From Rhizobium sp. Leaf306 (GTDB taxonomy: Bacteria > Pseudomonadota > Alphaproteobacteria > Rhizobiales > Rhizobiaceae), in contig NZ_LMNX01000005.1 of the NCBI RefSeq assembly GCF_001423425.1, positions 173,676 to 237,675 on the forward strand: a stretch of 64,000 nucleotides of DNA. Direction: 5' to 3'. Within the stretch, counting starts at the first letter, position 1, and the number at the start of each line of letters is the position of its first letter. This document shows, piece by piece, positions 9,403 to 17,356 of this stretch. The position numbers and the translations under genes were made by a program. The notes beneath the pieces were generated by a model. That model saw only the letters and a list, made by a program, of their open reading frames with translations. It had not been told where the DNA came from and ran no database searches.

Positions 9403-10332
9403 TCAGACCCAGCCTTCGAAGAAGCCCGGTCCGGCAGCGGCGCGGACGGTTTCTCCGGCCTGGCGACCAAGCGTTTCCGCATCCGCCCGTCGGCCGCTGA
9501 TGTCGACCGCATGTTCGGTCGATCCGTCCGGCGTCAGGATCAGGCCTGAAAATTTCAGATGATCACCGTCGCAGATCGCGTAGCCGCCAATCGGCGTCCG
9601 GCATGAGCCATCGAGGGCTGCCAGAAACGCGCGCTCGCAACTGACCGCGTCAAAGGTGGGACAGTCGTTGACGGCTTTCAGCAGGTCATCGATGGCCGTG
9701 TCGCCGATGCGGCTCTCGAGGCAGATCGCGCCCTGTGCAGGCGCTGGCGGAAAATCGACGGGGTCGAGCAGTTCGGTCGCAACTTCCTCGCGGGCCAGCC
9801 GCTTCAGCCCGGCATACGCCAAAAGCGTCGCGTCCACATGGCCTTCATTGAGCTTGCGAAGGCGCGTGCCGACCGATCCGCGAAAAATCGCGACCTGGAT
9901 ATCGGGACGAAGACGGCGCACCAGCGCCTGACGCCTCAGAGATGCGGTTCCGACCGTCGCGCCGTCGGGCAGAGCTTTGAGGCTCGGCGCCGTGCGGCCG
10001 ATGACGGCATCGCGGATATCCTCGCGGGGCAAGTAGGCGGAGATGTAAAGGTCTTCCGGAAGCTTGGTCGGCATGTCCTTGGAGGAATGCACCGCGAAGT
10101 CGAGATCTCCCGAGGAGAGCTTTTCTTCGAGCTCCAGCGTAAACATGCCCTTGCCGCCGATCTCGCTCAGGGCGCGGTCGGTGATGCGGTCGCCGGTCGT
10201 GGACAGGACGACAATTTCGAACATTTCCTCCGGAAGGTCATGGGCTGCCATCAACCGTGCACGGGTTTCGGCCGCCTGGGCGAGCGCCAGCGGGCTGCCC
10301 CGCGTTCCTATCCGGAAAGGTTTTGTTTGCAT
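9403..10332 (-). CDS. hemC: Hydroxymethylbilane synthase (porphobilinogen deaminase)
   Basis: 309 residues from MQTKPFRIGTRGSPLALAQA. The enzyme polymerises four porphobilinogens. The conserved FAVHSSKDMP (79-88), the RRxAxL block (SLRRQALVRRLRPD, 131-144), the AxQGAI segment (PAQGAICLE) and the dipyrromethane-cofactor cysteine Cys244 in DGSCRTPIGG are all intact. An ATG three codons upstream (10341) is an alternative start. It heads the heme operon and is divergent from tsaD; the 66 bases between them must hold both promoters. Confidence 0.96.
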   Translation of the reverse strand: MQTKPFRIGTRGSPLALAQAAETRARLMAAHDLPEEMFEIVVLSTTGDRITDRALSEIGGKGMFTLELEEKLSSGDLDFAVHSSKDMPTKLPEDLYISAYLPREDIRDAVIGRTAPSLKALPDGATVGTASLRRQALVRRLRPDIQVAIFRGSVGTRLRKLNEGHVDATLLAYAGLKRLAREEVATELLDPVDFPPAPAQGAICLESRIGDTAIDDLLKAVNDCPTFDAVSCERAFLAALDGSCRTPIGGYAICDGDHLKFSGLILTPDGSTEHAVDISGRRADAETLGRQAGETVRAAAGPGFFEGWV

Positions 10333-10398
10333 CCGCGTCATTCCATTGTTACCGGAAGCCCTCGTAAACCTGTTTTCCTCTTCAATCAACGATAGGTC

Positions 10399-11496
10399 AT
10401 GGCGGCATTTCTTCGCATCCTCGGCATTGAAACAAGCTGCGACGAAACCGCGGCCGCAATCGTCGTGCGCCACGAGGACGGTCGCGGCGAAATCCTGTCC
10501 GATGTCGTCTTCTCGCAGCTCGACGAGCACAGCGCCTATGGCGGCGTCGTGCCCGAGATTGCGGCCCGCGCCCATGTGGAGGCGCTGGACGGCCTGATCG
10601 AGGAAGCACTGTCGCGCGCCGGCGTCTCGCTTGATGAGATCGATGCGGTGGCGGCGACTTCCGGTCCCGGCCTGATCGGCGGATTGATCGTCGGGCTGAT
10701 GACGGCGAAGGCGATTGCGCGCGCCACCGGCAAGCCGCTGATGGCGATCAATCATCTCGAGGGACATGCGCTGACGGCGCGGCTGACGGATGGATTGTCG
10801 TTCCCTTACCTGATGCTGCTGGTTTCCGGCGGGCATACGCAGCTGGTTCTGGTGCGTGGCGTCGGCGATTATGAGCGCTGGGGCACCACGATCGACGATG
10901 CGCTGGGCGAAGCCTTCGACAAGACGGCAAAGCTGCTTGGCCTGCCATACCCGGGGGGTCCGGCCGTCGAGAAGGCGGCGCTGACGGGCAATCCCGATCG
11001 TTTTCAATTGCCCCGGCCGCTGGTCGGCGAAGCCCGGCTGGACTTTTCCTTCTCCGGTCTCAAGACCGCCGTGCGTCAGGCCGCGACCGAGATCGCGCCG
11101 CTGTCCGAGCAGGATATCGCCGATATCTGCGCCTCGTTCCAGAAGGCGATTTCGCGCACGCTGCGCGACCGGATCGGGCGTGGACTTGCGCGGTTTGCCA
11201 AGGAATTCGGCCATCTGGATGTCGGTCCTGCGCTGGTGGTTGCCGGCGGCGTTGCCGCCAACCAGGAGATACGCCGAACGCTGCAGGCGCTCTGCATCGA
11301 ACACGGATTTCGCTTTATCGCTCCGCCGATGAAGCTTTGCACCGACAACGCGGCCATGATCGCCTGGGCAGGGCTTGAACGTCTCGCCGAAGACATGCCG
11401 TTCGACGGGATGGATGTCGCGCCGCGCTCGCGCTGGCCGCTGGATGCCAATGCGCAGACGCTGCTTGGCTCCGGCAAACGGGGTGCCAAGGCATGA
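10399..11496 (+). CDS. tsaD: tRNA N6-adenosine threonylcarbamoyltransferase TsaD
   Basis: 365 residues, normal length for TsaD (Gcp/YgjD). It transfers the threonylcarbamoyl group to A37 of ANN-decoding tRNAs together with TsaB and TsaE. The N-terminal LGIETSCDETAAAIV, the iron-binding HLEGHALTARL with His119 and His123, and the ASKHA nucleotide motifs (LLVSGGHTQLV, VAGGVAANQEIR) are intact. The stop overlaps the gpsA start in an ATGA, indicating translational coupling. Confidence 0.96.
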   Translation: MAAFLRILGIETSCDETAAAIVVRHEDGRGEILSDVVFSQLDEHSAYGGVVPEIAARAHVEALDGLIEEALSRAGVSLDEIDAVAATSGPGLIGGLIVGLMTAKAIARATGKPLMAINHLEGHALTARLTDGLSFPYLMLLVSGGHTQLVLVRGVGDYERWGTTIDDALGEAFDKTAKLLGLPYPGGPAVEKAALTGNPDRFQLPRPLVGEARLDFSFSGLKTAVRQAATEIAPLSEQDIADICASFQKAISRTLRDRIGRGLARFAKEFGHLDVGPALVVAGGVAANQEIRRTLQALCIEHGFRFIAPPMKLCTDNAAMIAWAGLERLAEDMPFDGMDVAPRSRWPLDANAQTLLGSGKRGAKA

Positions 11497-12494
11497 ACGG
11501 GGCAGGGACGGCGCAGGAACGGATCGTCGTGATCGGGGCCGGCGCCTTCGGCACGGCACTCGCTGCCGTCATCGCGCTCGAAGGTCGTCACCCGGTTACG
11601 CTGATCGGTCGCAATACCGGCCTGATGGCCGATCTCAGAAACGACCGCGTCCATGACGCAGCACTTCCCGGCGTGACATTGCCGGATGCGCTCGAATTCT
11701 CCGCTGAACCCGACGCCATCTCGGATGCGAGCATCGTGCTGTTTGCCATGCCTTCGCAGGCGCAGAGCGATGCGGCGCGGTATTACGGTCCATATCTCGC
11801 AAAGGATGCGGCGGTCGTTACCTGTGCCAAAGGCATAGACCGTGTGTCAGGGCGTTTGCTGACGGACGTTCTGGAGGCATCGCTTCCGAGCCACGCGATC
11901 GCGGTTCTCTCCGGCCCCGGTTTTGCATTCGACATTGCGCGCGGGCTTCCGACGGCGATGGCGCTTGCGGCGGAGGACCAACTGCTCGCTGAGCGTCTGG
12001 CGACCGTGCTGTCCAGCCGGACCTTCCGGCTTTACGCCTCGTCCGACCGGATCGGCGTGCAGCTCGGCGGTGCGATGAAGAACGTGCTGGCGATTGCCTG
12101 CGGCATCGTCGAGGGCGCAGGCCTTGGTGATTCGGCCCGTGCCGCACTGATTTCGCGCGGACTTGCGGAAATGTCGCGTCTGGTCGAGGCGATGGGCGGC
12201 AAGGCGGATACGGTTCGGGGCCTGTCCGGTCTCGGCGATCTGGTTCTGACCGGAACCAGCCACCAGTCCCGCAATCTGCGCTTCGGCATTTCGCTCGGGC
12301 GAGGGGAGCCGGCATCGGCCTCCGGCGGACCGCTGGTCGAAGGCGCCTTTGCCGCGTCGGTCGCTGCCCAGCTCGCGCAGACCCACTCCGTCGATCTGCC
12401 GGTGACGGAGGCCGTTGCCGCGATCATCGACGGACGGCTTGGCGTGGCTGACGCGATGGAACGCCTGATGACCCGCCCGATCACGACGGAATAG
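11493..12494 (+). CDS. gpsA: Glycerol-3-phosphate dehydrogenase [NAD(P)+]
   Basis: 333 residues. GpsA makes sn-glycerol-3-phosphate from DHAP for phospholipid synthesis. The Rossmann motif VVIGAGAFGTALAAV (13-27), the catalytic lysine in GGAMKNVLAIACG and the C-terminal GLSGLGDLVLT are present. The start codon overlaps the tsaD stop by four bases. The two genes form an operon that probably continues into the YciI and EVE genes, with gaps of 20 and 7 bases. Confidence 0.95.
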   Translation: MNGAGTAQERIVVIGAGAFGTALAAVIALEGRHPVTLIGRNTGLMADLRNDRVHDAALPGVTLPDALEFSAEPDAISDASIVLFAMPSQAQSDAARYYGPYLAKDAAVVTCAKGIDRVSGRLLTDVLEASLPSHAIAVLSGPGFAFDIARGLPTAMALAAEDQLLAERLATVLSSRTFRLYASSDRIGVQLGGAMKNVLAIACGIVEGAGLGDSARAALISRGLAEMSRLVEAMGGKADTVRGLSGLGDLVLTGTSHQSRNLRFGISLGRGEPASASGGPLVEGAFAASVAAQLAQTHSVDLPVTEAVAAIIDGRLGVADAMERLMTRPITTE

Positions 12495-12514
12495 ATCAAC
12501 CCAAGGAGAGAACG

Positions 12515-12808
12515 ATGCTGTTTGCCTTCCTCTGCACCGACAAGCCCGGCCATCTCAACGTCCGGATGGAAACCCGTCCGGTCCATCTCGAACATCTCAA
12601 CAAGCTGAATGCCGACGGCACGCTGAAGTTTGCCGGTCCTTTCCTGGACGATGAAGGCAAGCCGAATGGCAGCCTGGTCGTGGTTGAAGCCGCCGATATG
12701 GCGGCTGCCCGCACGCTTGCCGAGGCCGATCCCTATTACCTCGCCGGCCTGTTCGAGACGGTCGATGTGAAGCCGTGGAACTGGACGATCAACAAGCCTG
12801 CGGAGTGA
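12515..12808 (+). CDS. YciI family protein
   Basis: A 97-residue YciI (dimeric alpha+beta barrel) protein. The conserved His in RPVHLEHLNKL and the Asp of EADPYYLAGLFE, which line the putative active site of the fold, are both present. YciI proteins are related to dyp peroxidases and muconolactone isomerase; no reaction is established for the stand-alone form. A GGAGAG ribosome site precedes the ATG. It is part of the tsaD-gpsA-yciI-EVE run. Confidence 0.87.
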   Translation: MLFAFLCTDKPGHLNVRMETRPVHLEHLNKLNADGTLKFAGPFLDDEGKPNGSLVVVEAADMAAARTLAEADPYYLAGLFETVDVKPWNWTINKPAE

Positions 12809-12815
12809 GATAACC

Positions 12816-13256
12816 ATGGCCTATTGGCTCTATAAATCCGAACCGGATGTCTGGTCTTGGGAGCAGCAGAAGGCCAAGGGAAAAGCTGGCGAGGAATGGA
12901 CCGGCGTGCGCAACTATCAGGCCCGCAACAACATGCGGGCCATGAAGATTGGCGACAAGGGGTTCTTCTACCACTCCAACGAGGGGCTGGAGATCGTCGG
13001 CATCGTCGAGGTCTGCGCGCTGTCGCATCCGGATTCCTCGGCCAAGGGCGATCCGAAGTGGGACTGCGTCGATATTCGCGCCGTCGAGGATGTGCCGAAG
13101 CCGATCACGCTGAAGGACATCAAGGCAAATCCGCAGTTCGAGAAGATGGCACTTGTCACCTCGATGCGGCTTTCCGTACAGCCGGTGACGGAAGAGGAAT
13201 ATCTCGAGATCTGCCGCTTGGGTGGTGTCAAGAACCCGCCCCGCTCGCCGGACTGA
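12816..13256 (+). CDS. EVE domain protein (THYN1-like)
   Basis: A 146-residue protein made of one EVE domain, a PUA-like fold related to YTH domains. Diagnostic blocks are MAYWLYKSEPDVWSW, WTGVRNYQARNNMRAMK, GFFYHSN and IVGIVEV. EVE and related PUA-like domains bind modified bases in RNA or DNA; the bacterial stand-alone form has no proven substrate. It starts seven bases after the YciI gene and its end overlaps the next gene by 35 bases if that gene starts at its GTG. Confidence 0.9.
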   Translation: MAYWLYKSEPDVWSWEQQKAKGKAGEEWTGVRNYQARNNMRAMKIGDKGFFYHSNEGLEIVGIVEVCALSHPDSSAKGDPKWDCVDIRAVEDVPKPITLKDIKANPQFEKMALVTSMRLSVQPVTEEEYLEICRLGGVKNPPRSPD

Positions 13257-13908
13257 CGCGTCCTTGAAAACCGACCCTGCGACCTTCATCCTCGCCAACA
13301 CGGATGTCACCGCGCCGCCGCATGTTCCGGAGATCCGGCTTCATCTGGCGACCGAGGCGCATGACCTCTGGCTGAAGACCGAGGAAGAGTTGCAGGCAGT
13401 CGGTCTGCCGCCGCCGTTCTGGGCCTTTGCCTGGGCCGGCGGGCAGGGGCTCGCCCGCTATATTCTCGACCATCCCGATACAGTTGCCAGCAAGCGGGTG
13501 CTGGATTTCGCATCGGGATCCGGGCTGGTGGCGATTGCGGCAAAACAGGCTGCTGCAGCCCACGTGCTCGCCGCCGATATCGATCCCTGGACGGAAGCTG
13601 CGGTGAGGCTCAACGCCGCAGAAAACCACGTTGAGATATCCTTCACGTCGCAAGATCTGATCGGGCGAGAGATCGAGGCGGATGTGCTGCTCGCCGGCGA
13701 CGTGTTCTACGATCGCGGCATGGCCGATCTGTTGATACCGTGGTTTACCCGGTTATCGGGAGAGGGAAAGGTCGTTCTGGTCGGCGATCCCGGCAGGAGC
13801 TACTGCCCCAAGGATCGGCTTACCGAGGTGGCCGTCTACCAGGTACCCGTCACCCGGGCACTTGAAGACAGCGAGGTCAAAAAGACGACCGTGTGGCGGT
13901 TCGCCTGA
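13222..13908 (+). CDS. METTL20-like protein lysine methyltransferase (probable ETF-beta)
   Basis: 228 residues, class I SAM-dependent methyltransferase. Motif I is VLDFASGSGLVAIAA, motif II is VLAADIDPW, and the post-motif block LLAGDVFYDRGMADLL together with VLVGDPGR and the ending TTVWRF match the pattern of mitochondrial METTL20 (ETFBKMT), which methylates lysines of the electron transfer flavoprotein beta subunit; bacterial members have been described. It could be annotated as a generic COG3897 methyltransferase. The GTG at 13222 overlaps the EVE gene; a TTG at 13264 is an alternative start that would remove the overlap. Confidence 0.82.
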   Translation: MVSRTRPARRTDASLKTDPATFILANTDVTAPPHVPEIRLHLATEAHDLWLKTEEELQAVGLPPPFWAFAWAGGQGLARYILDHPDTVASKRVLDFASGSGLVAIAAKQAAAAHVLAADIDPWTEAAVRLNAAENHVEISFTSQDLIGREIEADVLLAGDVFYDRGMADLLIPWFTRLSGEGKVVLVGDPGRSYCPKDRLTEVAVYQVPVTRALEDSEVKKTTVWRFA

Positions 13909-13913
13909 GACGA

Positions 13914-14408
13914 CTATCGGCCGCCTCGAATGACGCAGACGCCGGCTTCAAACGAGCAGGATTTGTTCGAGGCCACCGCGTTGCCGCCCATCTCCTGCGC
14001 TACATCGATCACCTTGGCTTTCGGGGCGAGTGCCAGACTGCGGCGTTCCTGCTGCGGCCAGTAGATATCGTCGCGCACAAAATAGGTCCCATTGCCAGGG
14101 ACCGAGTAGGCCTGGATCGAACCTGCATAGGTATCAATCCCGCGCGTGAAGGATGACGAGCCCCGATCAAAGCGACCCGATGCATAAGTACGGGTCATCC
14201 GGTTGATCTCGGCAGGACGGTTGCGTCGTCCGTCACCCTGGCGATCCCAGCGATTGTTTTCGACGAACTGGTGGCGATGGCCTCTGTCGTATCCACGGTC
14301 GGCATAGCCCTGATGGTGATGCCTGCGATCTGCCGCGGAAGCGACTGATGCGAAGGCTGCAAGCACTGCTGCGGCGATGACAAGGGGCTTGATCCGGTGA
14401 CTGATCAT
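13914..14408 (-). CDS. Secreted hypothetical protein
   Basis: 164 residues with a clear Sec signal peptide (MISHRIKPLVIAAAVLAAFASVASAA, cleavage near residue 26). The mature part starts with a His/Arg/Gly/Tyr-rich stretch (RRHHHQGYADRGYDRGHRHQ), then a region with GTYFVRDDIYWPQQ and two cysteines (SCSFEAGVC) near the C-terminus that could form a disulfide. No family was recognised. It converges with the methyltransferase (five bases between stops), and its promoter faces the sdh promoter region. Confidence 0.8.
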   Translation of the reverse strand: MISHRIKPLVIAAAVLAAFASVASAADRRHHHQGYADRGYDRGHRHQFVENNRWDRQGDGRRNRPAEINRMTRTYASGRFDRGSSSFTRGIDTYAGSIQAYSVPGNGTYFVRDDIYWPQQERRSLALAPKAKVIDVAQEMGGNAVASNKSCSFEAGVCVIRGGR

Positions 14409-14484
14409 GACGAACTCCGCGACACACAGGTTAACGAAACATTAACATGGAGCGAAAGCGGGTTTCTGGCAAGAAACCAATTGT

Positions 14485-14525
14485 TCGGGTTTGCCAGATA
14501 TCGTGCCGCGATCTGGCAAACCCGA
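14485..14525. repeat. Perfect 15-bp inverted repeat upstream of sdhC
   Basis: Left arm TCGGGTTTGCCAGAT (14485-14499), right arm ATCTGGCAAACCCGA (14511-14525), 11-base spacer. No T-run follows on either strand, so it is not an ordinary terminator. It lies midway between the two divergent genes. Confidence 0.85.
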
Positions 14526-14563
14526 GACCTTGAGAAAAACACAATCGATTAAATTCTCGATCG

Positions 14564-14577
14564 TTTAGAATTGTTCT
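14564..14577. promoter_or_regulatory. Possible Irr (ICE-like) iron-response site
   Basis: TTTAGAATTGTTCT matches the left half and spacing of the rhizobial iron control element (TTTAGAA-N3-TTCTAAA) but only four of seven bases of the right half. About 117 bases upstream of sdhC. Regulation of sdh by iron is plausible since complex II carries heme and three Fe-S clusters, but this single imperfect match is weak. Confidence 0.25.
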
Positions 14578-14616
14578 TGTCGTTGGGGAATTCCAAGATT
14601 AAACCACGCGAATGAT

Positions 14617-14648
14617 GCAATGCACATTTTCTCGGCAGCGTGCATTGC
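14617..14648. repeat. 9-bp inverted repeat in the sdhC 5' leader
   Basis: GCAATGCAC (14617-14625) and GTGCATTGC (14640-14648) are perfect inverted copies with a 14-base spacer, ending 45 bases before the sdhC start. Either an operator or a leader RNA hairpin. Confidence 0.75.
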
Positions 14649-14693
14649 CAAGGGCTCCCGCTCTTTGACGCATTACGACGCCGCGAGGTTCTG

Positions 14694-15086
14694 ATGGCGA
14701 ATGTGACTAACAACCGGCCTCTGTCGCCGCATCTCTCAATCTACAAGCCAATCCCCACAATGGTCATGTCGATCGTTCACCGTATCACCGGTGGCGCTCT
14801 GTATTTCGGCACGATCCTTGTCGCGTGGTGGCTGATCGCTGCAGCAAGCGGCCCGGCTTACTACGACTGGGCCAACTGGGCGCTCGGCAGCATTCCCGGC
14901 AAGCTGGTTCTTCTCGGCTATACATGGGCGCTGATCCACCACATGCTCGGCGGCTTCCGCCACTTCATGTGGGACTTGGGCCGTGGCTTCGAGAAGGAAT
15001 TTTCGACCAAGCTCGCCATCGCCAACATCATCGCATCGCTCTGTCTGACCGTGCTGGTCTGGGTGGTCGGCTTCATCGTTCGCTAA
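14694..15086 (+). CDS. sdhC: Succinate dehydrogenase cytochrome b556 subunit
   Basis: 130 residues with three membrane helices. SdhC anchors complex II and binds heme b and ubiquinone. The N-terminal RPLSPHLSIYKPIPTMVMSI-VHRITG block (SxxHRxTG with His29) and the heme-ligand region IHHMLGGFRHFMWD (81-94) are typical. The start at 14694 follows a GAGG site at the right spacing; an upstream in-frame ATG at 14640 lies inside an inverted repeat and is not favoured. First gene of sdhCDAB. Confidence 0.96.
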   Translation: MANVTNNRPLSPHLSIYKPIPTMVMSIVHRITGGALYFGTILVAWWLIAAASGPAYYDWANWALGSIPGKLVLLGYTWALIHHMLGGFRHFMWDLGRGFEKEFSTKLAIANIIASLCLTVLVWVVGFIVR

Positions 15087-15098
15087 GGAACAGCTTCC

Positions 15099-15479
15099 AT
15101 GGATATGCGCACCCCGCTCGGTAAGGTCCGCGGACTGGGCTCCGCCAAAGACGGTACCGAACATTTCTGGCGCCAGCGGATGACCGCCGTCGCCAACGTG
15201 CCGTTGATGACCTTTTTCGTGATCTTCATGATCATTTATGCCGGCAAGCCGTTTGCCGAAGTGGTCGAGGCGCTGTCGAACCCGTTCGTCGCTGTTGTCA
15301 TGGGCCTTGTCGTGATCTCGGGCATCATCCACATGAAGCTCGGCATGCAGGTCATCATCGAGGACTACGTGCACAGCGAGTTCGCGAAGGTCCTGTTCGT
15401 CATGCTCAACACATTCTTCTCGATCCTGATCGCCGGGCTCTGTCTGTTCGCCGTTCTGAAGATCGCTTTCGTAGGATAA
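15099..15479 (+). CDS. sdhD: Succinate dehydrogenase membrane anchor subunit
   Basis: 126 residues with three membrane helices, starting MDMRTPLGKVRGLGSAKDGTEHFWRQR as alphaproteobacterial SdhD does. The heme/quinone-side block HMKLGMQVIIEDYVH in helix 2 is present. It starts 12 bases after sdhC and six before sdhA. Confidence 0.95.
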   Translation: MDMRTPLGKVRGLGSAKDGTEHFWRQRMTAVANVPLMTFFVIFMIIYAGKPFAEVVEALSNPFVAVVMGLVVISGIIHMKLGMQVIIEDYVHSEFAKVLFVMLNTFFSILIAGLCLFAVLKIAFVG

Positions 15480-15485
15480 TCCGTC

Positions 15486-17339
15486 ATGGCATCCGTCACC
15501 CCCATCGCTTCAGGCGCCTCTCAGACCGGCAAGGCCTATACCTATGTCGACCATTCCTACGACGTGATCGTCGTGGGTGCCGGCGGTGCAGGATTGCGCG
15601 CCACGCTCGGCATGGCCGAACAGGGCTTCAAGACGGCCTGCATCACCAAGGTCTTCCCGACCCGTTCGCACACCGTCGCCGCACAGGGCGGCATTGCCGC
15701 CTCGCTGCAGAACATGACACCCGATTCGTGGCAGTGGCATCTCTATGATACCGTCAAGGGTTCCGACTGGCTCGGCGACGTCGACGCCATGCAGTACATG
15801 GTCATGGAAGCGCCCAAGGCCGTCTATGAACTCGAGCACTACGGCGTGCCTTTCTCGCGCAACGAAGAAGGCAAGATCTACCAGCGCCCGTTCGGCGGCC
15901 ACATGCAGAACTTCGGTGCCGGCCCGCCGGTGCAGCGCACCTGCGCTGCCGCTGACCGCACCGGCCACGCCATCCTCCACACGCTCTACGGCCAGTCGCT
16001 GAAGCACAATGCGGAATTCTTCATCGAGTATTTCGCGCTCGACCTCATCATGTCGGTTGACGGTCGTTGCACCGGCGTCGTTGCCTGGAACCTCGACGAC
16101 GGCACGATCCATCGCTTTACCGCCAAGATGGTGGTTCTGGCGACCGGCGGTTACGGCCGCGCCTATTTCTCGGCAACCTCTGCCCATACCTGCACCGGCG
16201 ACGGTGGCGGCATGGTCGCACGTGCCGGCATGCCTCTTCAGGACATGGAATTCGTCCAGTTCCACCCGACCGGCATCTATGGCTCGGGCTGTCTCATCAC
16301 CGAGGGTGCACGCGGCGAAGGCGGCTACCTCGTGAATTCCGAGGGCGAGCGCTTCATGGAGCGCTATGCGCCATCCGCGAAGGATCTGGCCTCCCGTGAC
16401 GTGGTCTCGCGTTGCATGACGCTGGAAATCCGCGAAGGCCGCGGCGTCGGCAAGAACAAGGACCACATCTTCCTGCATCTCGACCATCTCGATCCGGCCG
16501 TCCTGCACGAACGCCTTCCCGGCATTTCCGAAAGCGCCAAGATCTTTGCGGGCGTCGACGTGACGCGCGAACCGATCCCGGTTCTGCCGACCGTGCATTA
16601 CAACATGGGCGGCATCCCCACCAATTACTGGGGCGAGGTGCTGAATGCGGACGCCAACAACCCGGAACGCATCCTGCCTGGCCTTATGGCCGTCGGTGAA
16701 GCGGGTTGCGCCTCGGTGCACGGTGCCAACCGTCTCGGCTCCAACTCGCTGATCGATCTCGTCGTGTTTGGCCGTGCCGCCGCCATCCGCGCCGGCCAGG
16801 TGATCGACCGCGAAGGACCGATCCCGGCACTGAACACGGCCGCCTGCGACAAGATCATGGACCGCTTCGACAGCCTTCGCCACGCCAGCGGCTCGACGCC
16901 GACGGCGATCCTGCGCGACAAGATGCAGCGCACCATGCAGGATGATGCCGCCGTGTTCCGCACACAGGAGTCGCTGGAATCCGGTTGCAAGCGCATGTCG
17001 GCAATCTGGGGCGAAATGCGCGACGTGAAGGTGACCGACCATTCGATGATCTGGAACTCGGATCTCGTCGAAACGCTCGAACTGCATAACCTGATGGCGA
17101 ACGCGATCACCACGGTCTACGGTGCCGAAGCGCGCAAGGAGAGCCGCGGCTCTCATGCACGCGAGGACTATACGGACGGCGCGTTTTCCGGCCGCGACGA
17201 TGTGACCTGGCGCAAGCACACGCTTGCCTGGGTCAACGACGCGGGCGACGTGAAGCTCGACTATCGCCCGGTCCACACGGACCTGATCGCTGACGGCATC
17301 GACCCTTACAAGATCGAGCCGAAAGCCCGCGTGTATTGA
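15486..17339 (+). CDS. sdhA: Succinate dehydrogenase flavoprotein subunit
   Basis: 617 residues. SdhA oxidises succinate to fumarate. FAD-binding VVGAGGAGLRATL (29-41), the histidine that carries covalent FAD (His62 in TRSHTVAAQGGI), and the dicarboxylate-site HPTGIYGSGCLITEGARGEGG and the HGANRLGSNSL block are intact. The C-terminus (RPVHTDLIADGID-PYKIEPKARVY) is full length. Peripheral, on the cytoplasmic side. Confidence 0.98.
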   Translation: MASVTPIASGASQTGKAYTYVDHSYDVIVVGAGGAGLRATLGMAEQGFKTACITKVFPTRSHTVAAQGGIAASLQNMTPDSWQWHLYDTVKGSDWLGDVDAMQYMVMEAPKAVYELEHYGVPFSRNEEGKIYQRPFGGHMQNFGAGPPVQRTCAAADRTGHAILHTLYGQSLKHNAEFFIEYFALDLIMSVDGRCTGVVAWNLDDGTIHRFTAKMVVLATGGYGRAYFSATSAHTCTGDGGGMVARAGMPLQDMEFVQFHPTGIYGSGCLITEGARGEGGYLVNSEGERFMERYAPSAKDLASRDVVSRCMTLEIREGRGVGKNKDHIFLHLDHLDPAVLHERLPGISESAKIFAGVDVTREPIPVLPTVHYNMGGIPTNYWGEVLNADANNPERILPGLMAVGEAGCASVHGANRLGSNSLIDLVVFGRAAAIRAGQVIDREGPIPALNTAACDKIMDRFDSLRHASGSTPTAILRDKMQRTMQDDAAVFRTQESLESGCKRMSAIWGEMRDVKVTDHSMIWNSDLVETLELHNLMANAITTVYGAEARKESRGSHAREDYTDGAFSGRDDVTWRKHTLAWVNDAGDVKLDYRPVHTDLIADGIDPYKIEPKARVY

Positions 17340-17356
17340 TCTGAGGAAACTGGAAC

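Larger units (their letters stand above)
14409..14693. promoter_or_regulatory. Divergent promoter region and sdh leader
   Basis: 285 bases between the secreted-protein gene and sdhC, markedly AT-richer than the genes. It holds a perfect 15-bp inverted repeat (14485-14499 with 14511-14525), an ICE-like TTTAGAA-TTG-TTCT (14564-14577), and a perfect 9-bp inverted repeat (14617-14625 with 14640-14648) just upstream of sdhC. No gene was seen in it. The individual sites are described separately. Confidence 0.7.

Noticed and set aside
10333..11559. The frame that encodes hemC stays open upstream on the minus strand for about 400 codons.
   Set aside because: It is antisense to tsaD, has the Arg/Ala/Gln-rich composition of a GC-rich shadow frame, and lacks any domain; HemC clearly begins at the MQTKPFRIGTRGSP block.
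14640..14693. An upstream ATG (14640) as the sdhC start.
   Set aside because: It lies in the right arm of an inverted repeat and would add residues unlike SdhC; the ATG at 14694 has a GAGG ribosome site and the conserved N-terminus.
15510..17276. A 588-codon open frame antisense to sdhA.
   Set aside because: Same reason: complete overlap with a firmly identified enzyme and no protein family features.
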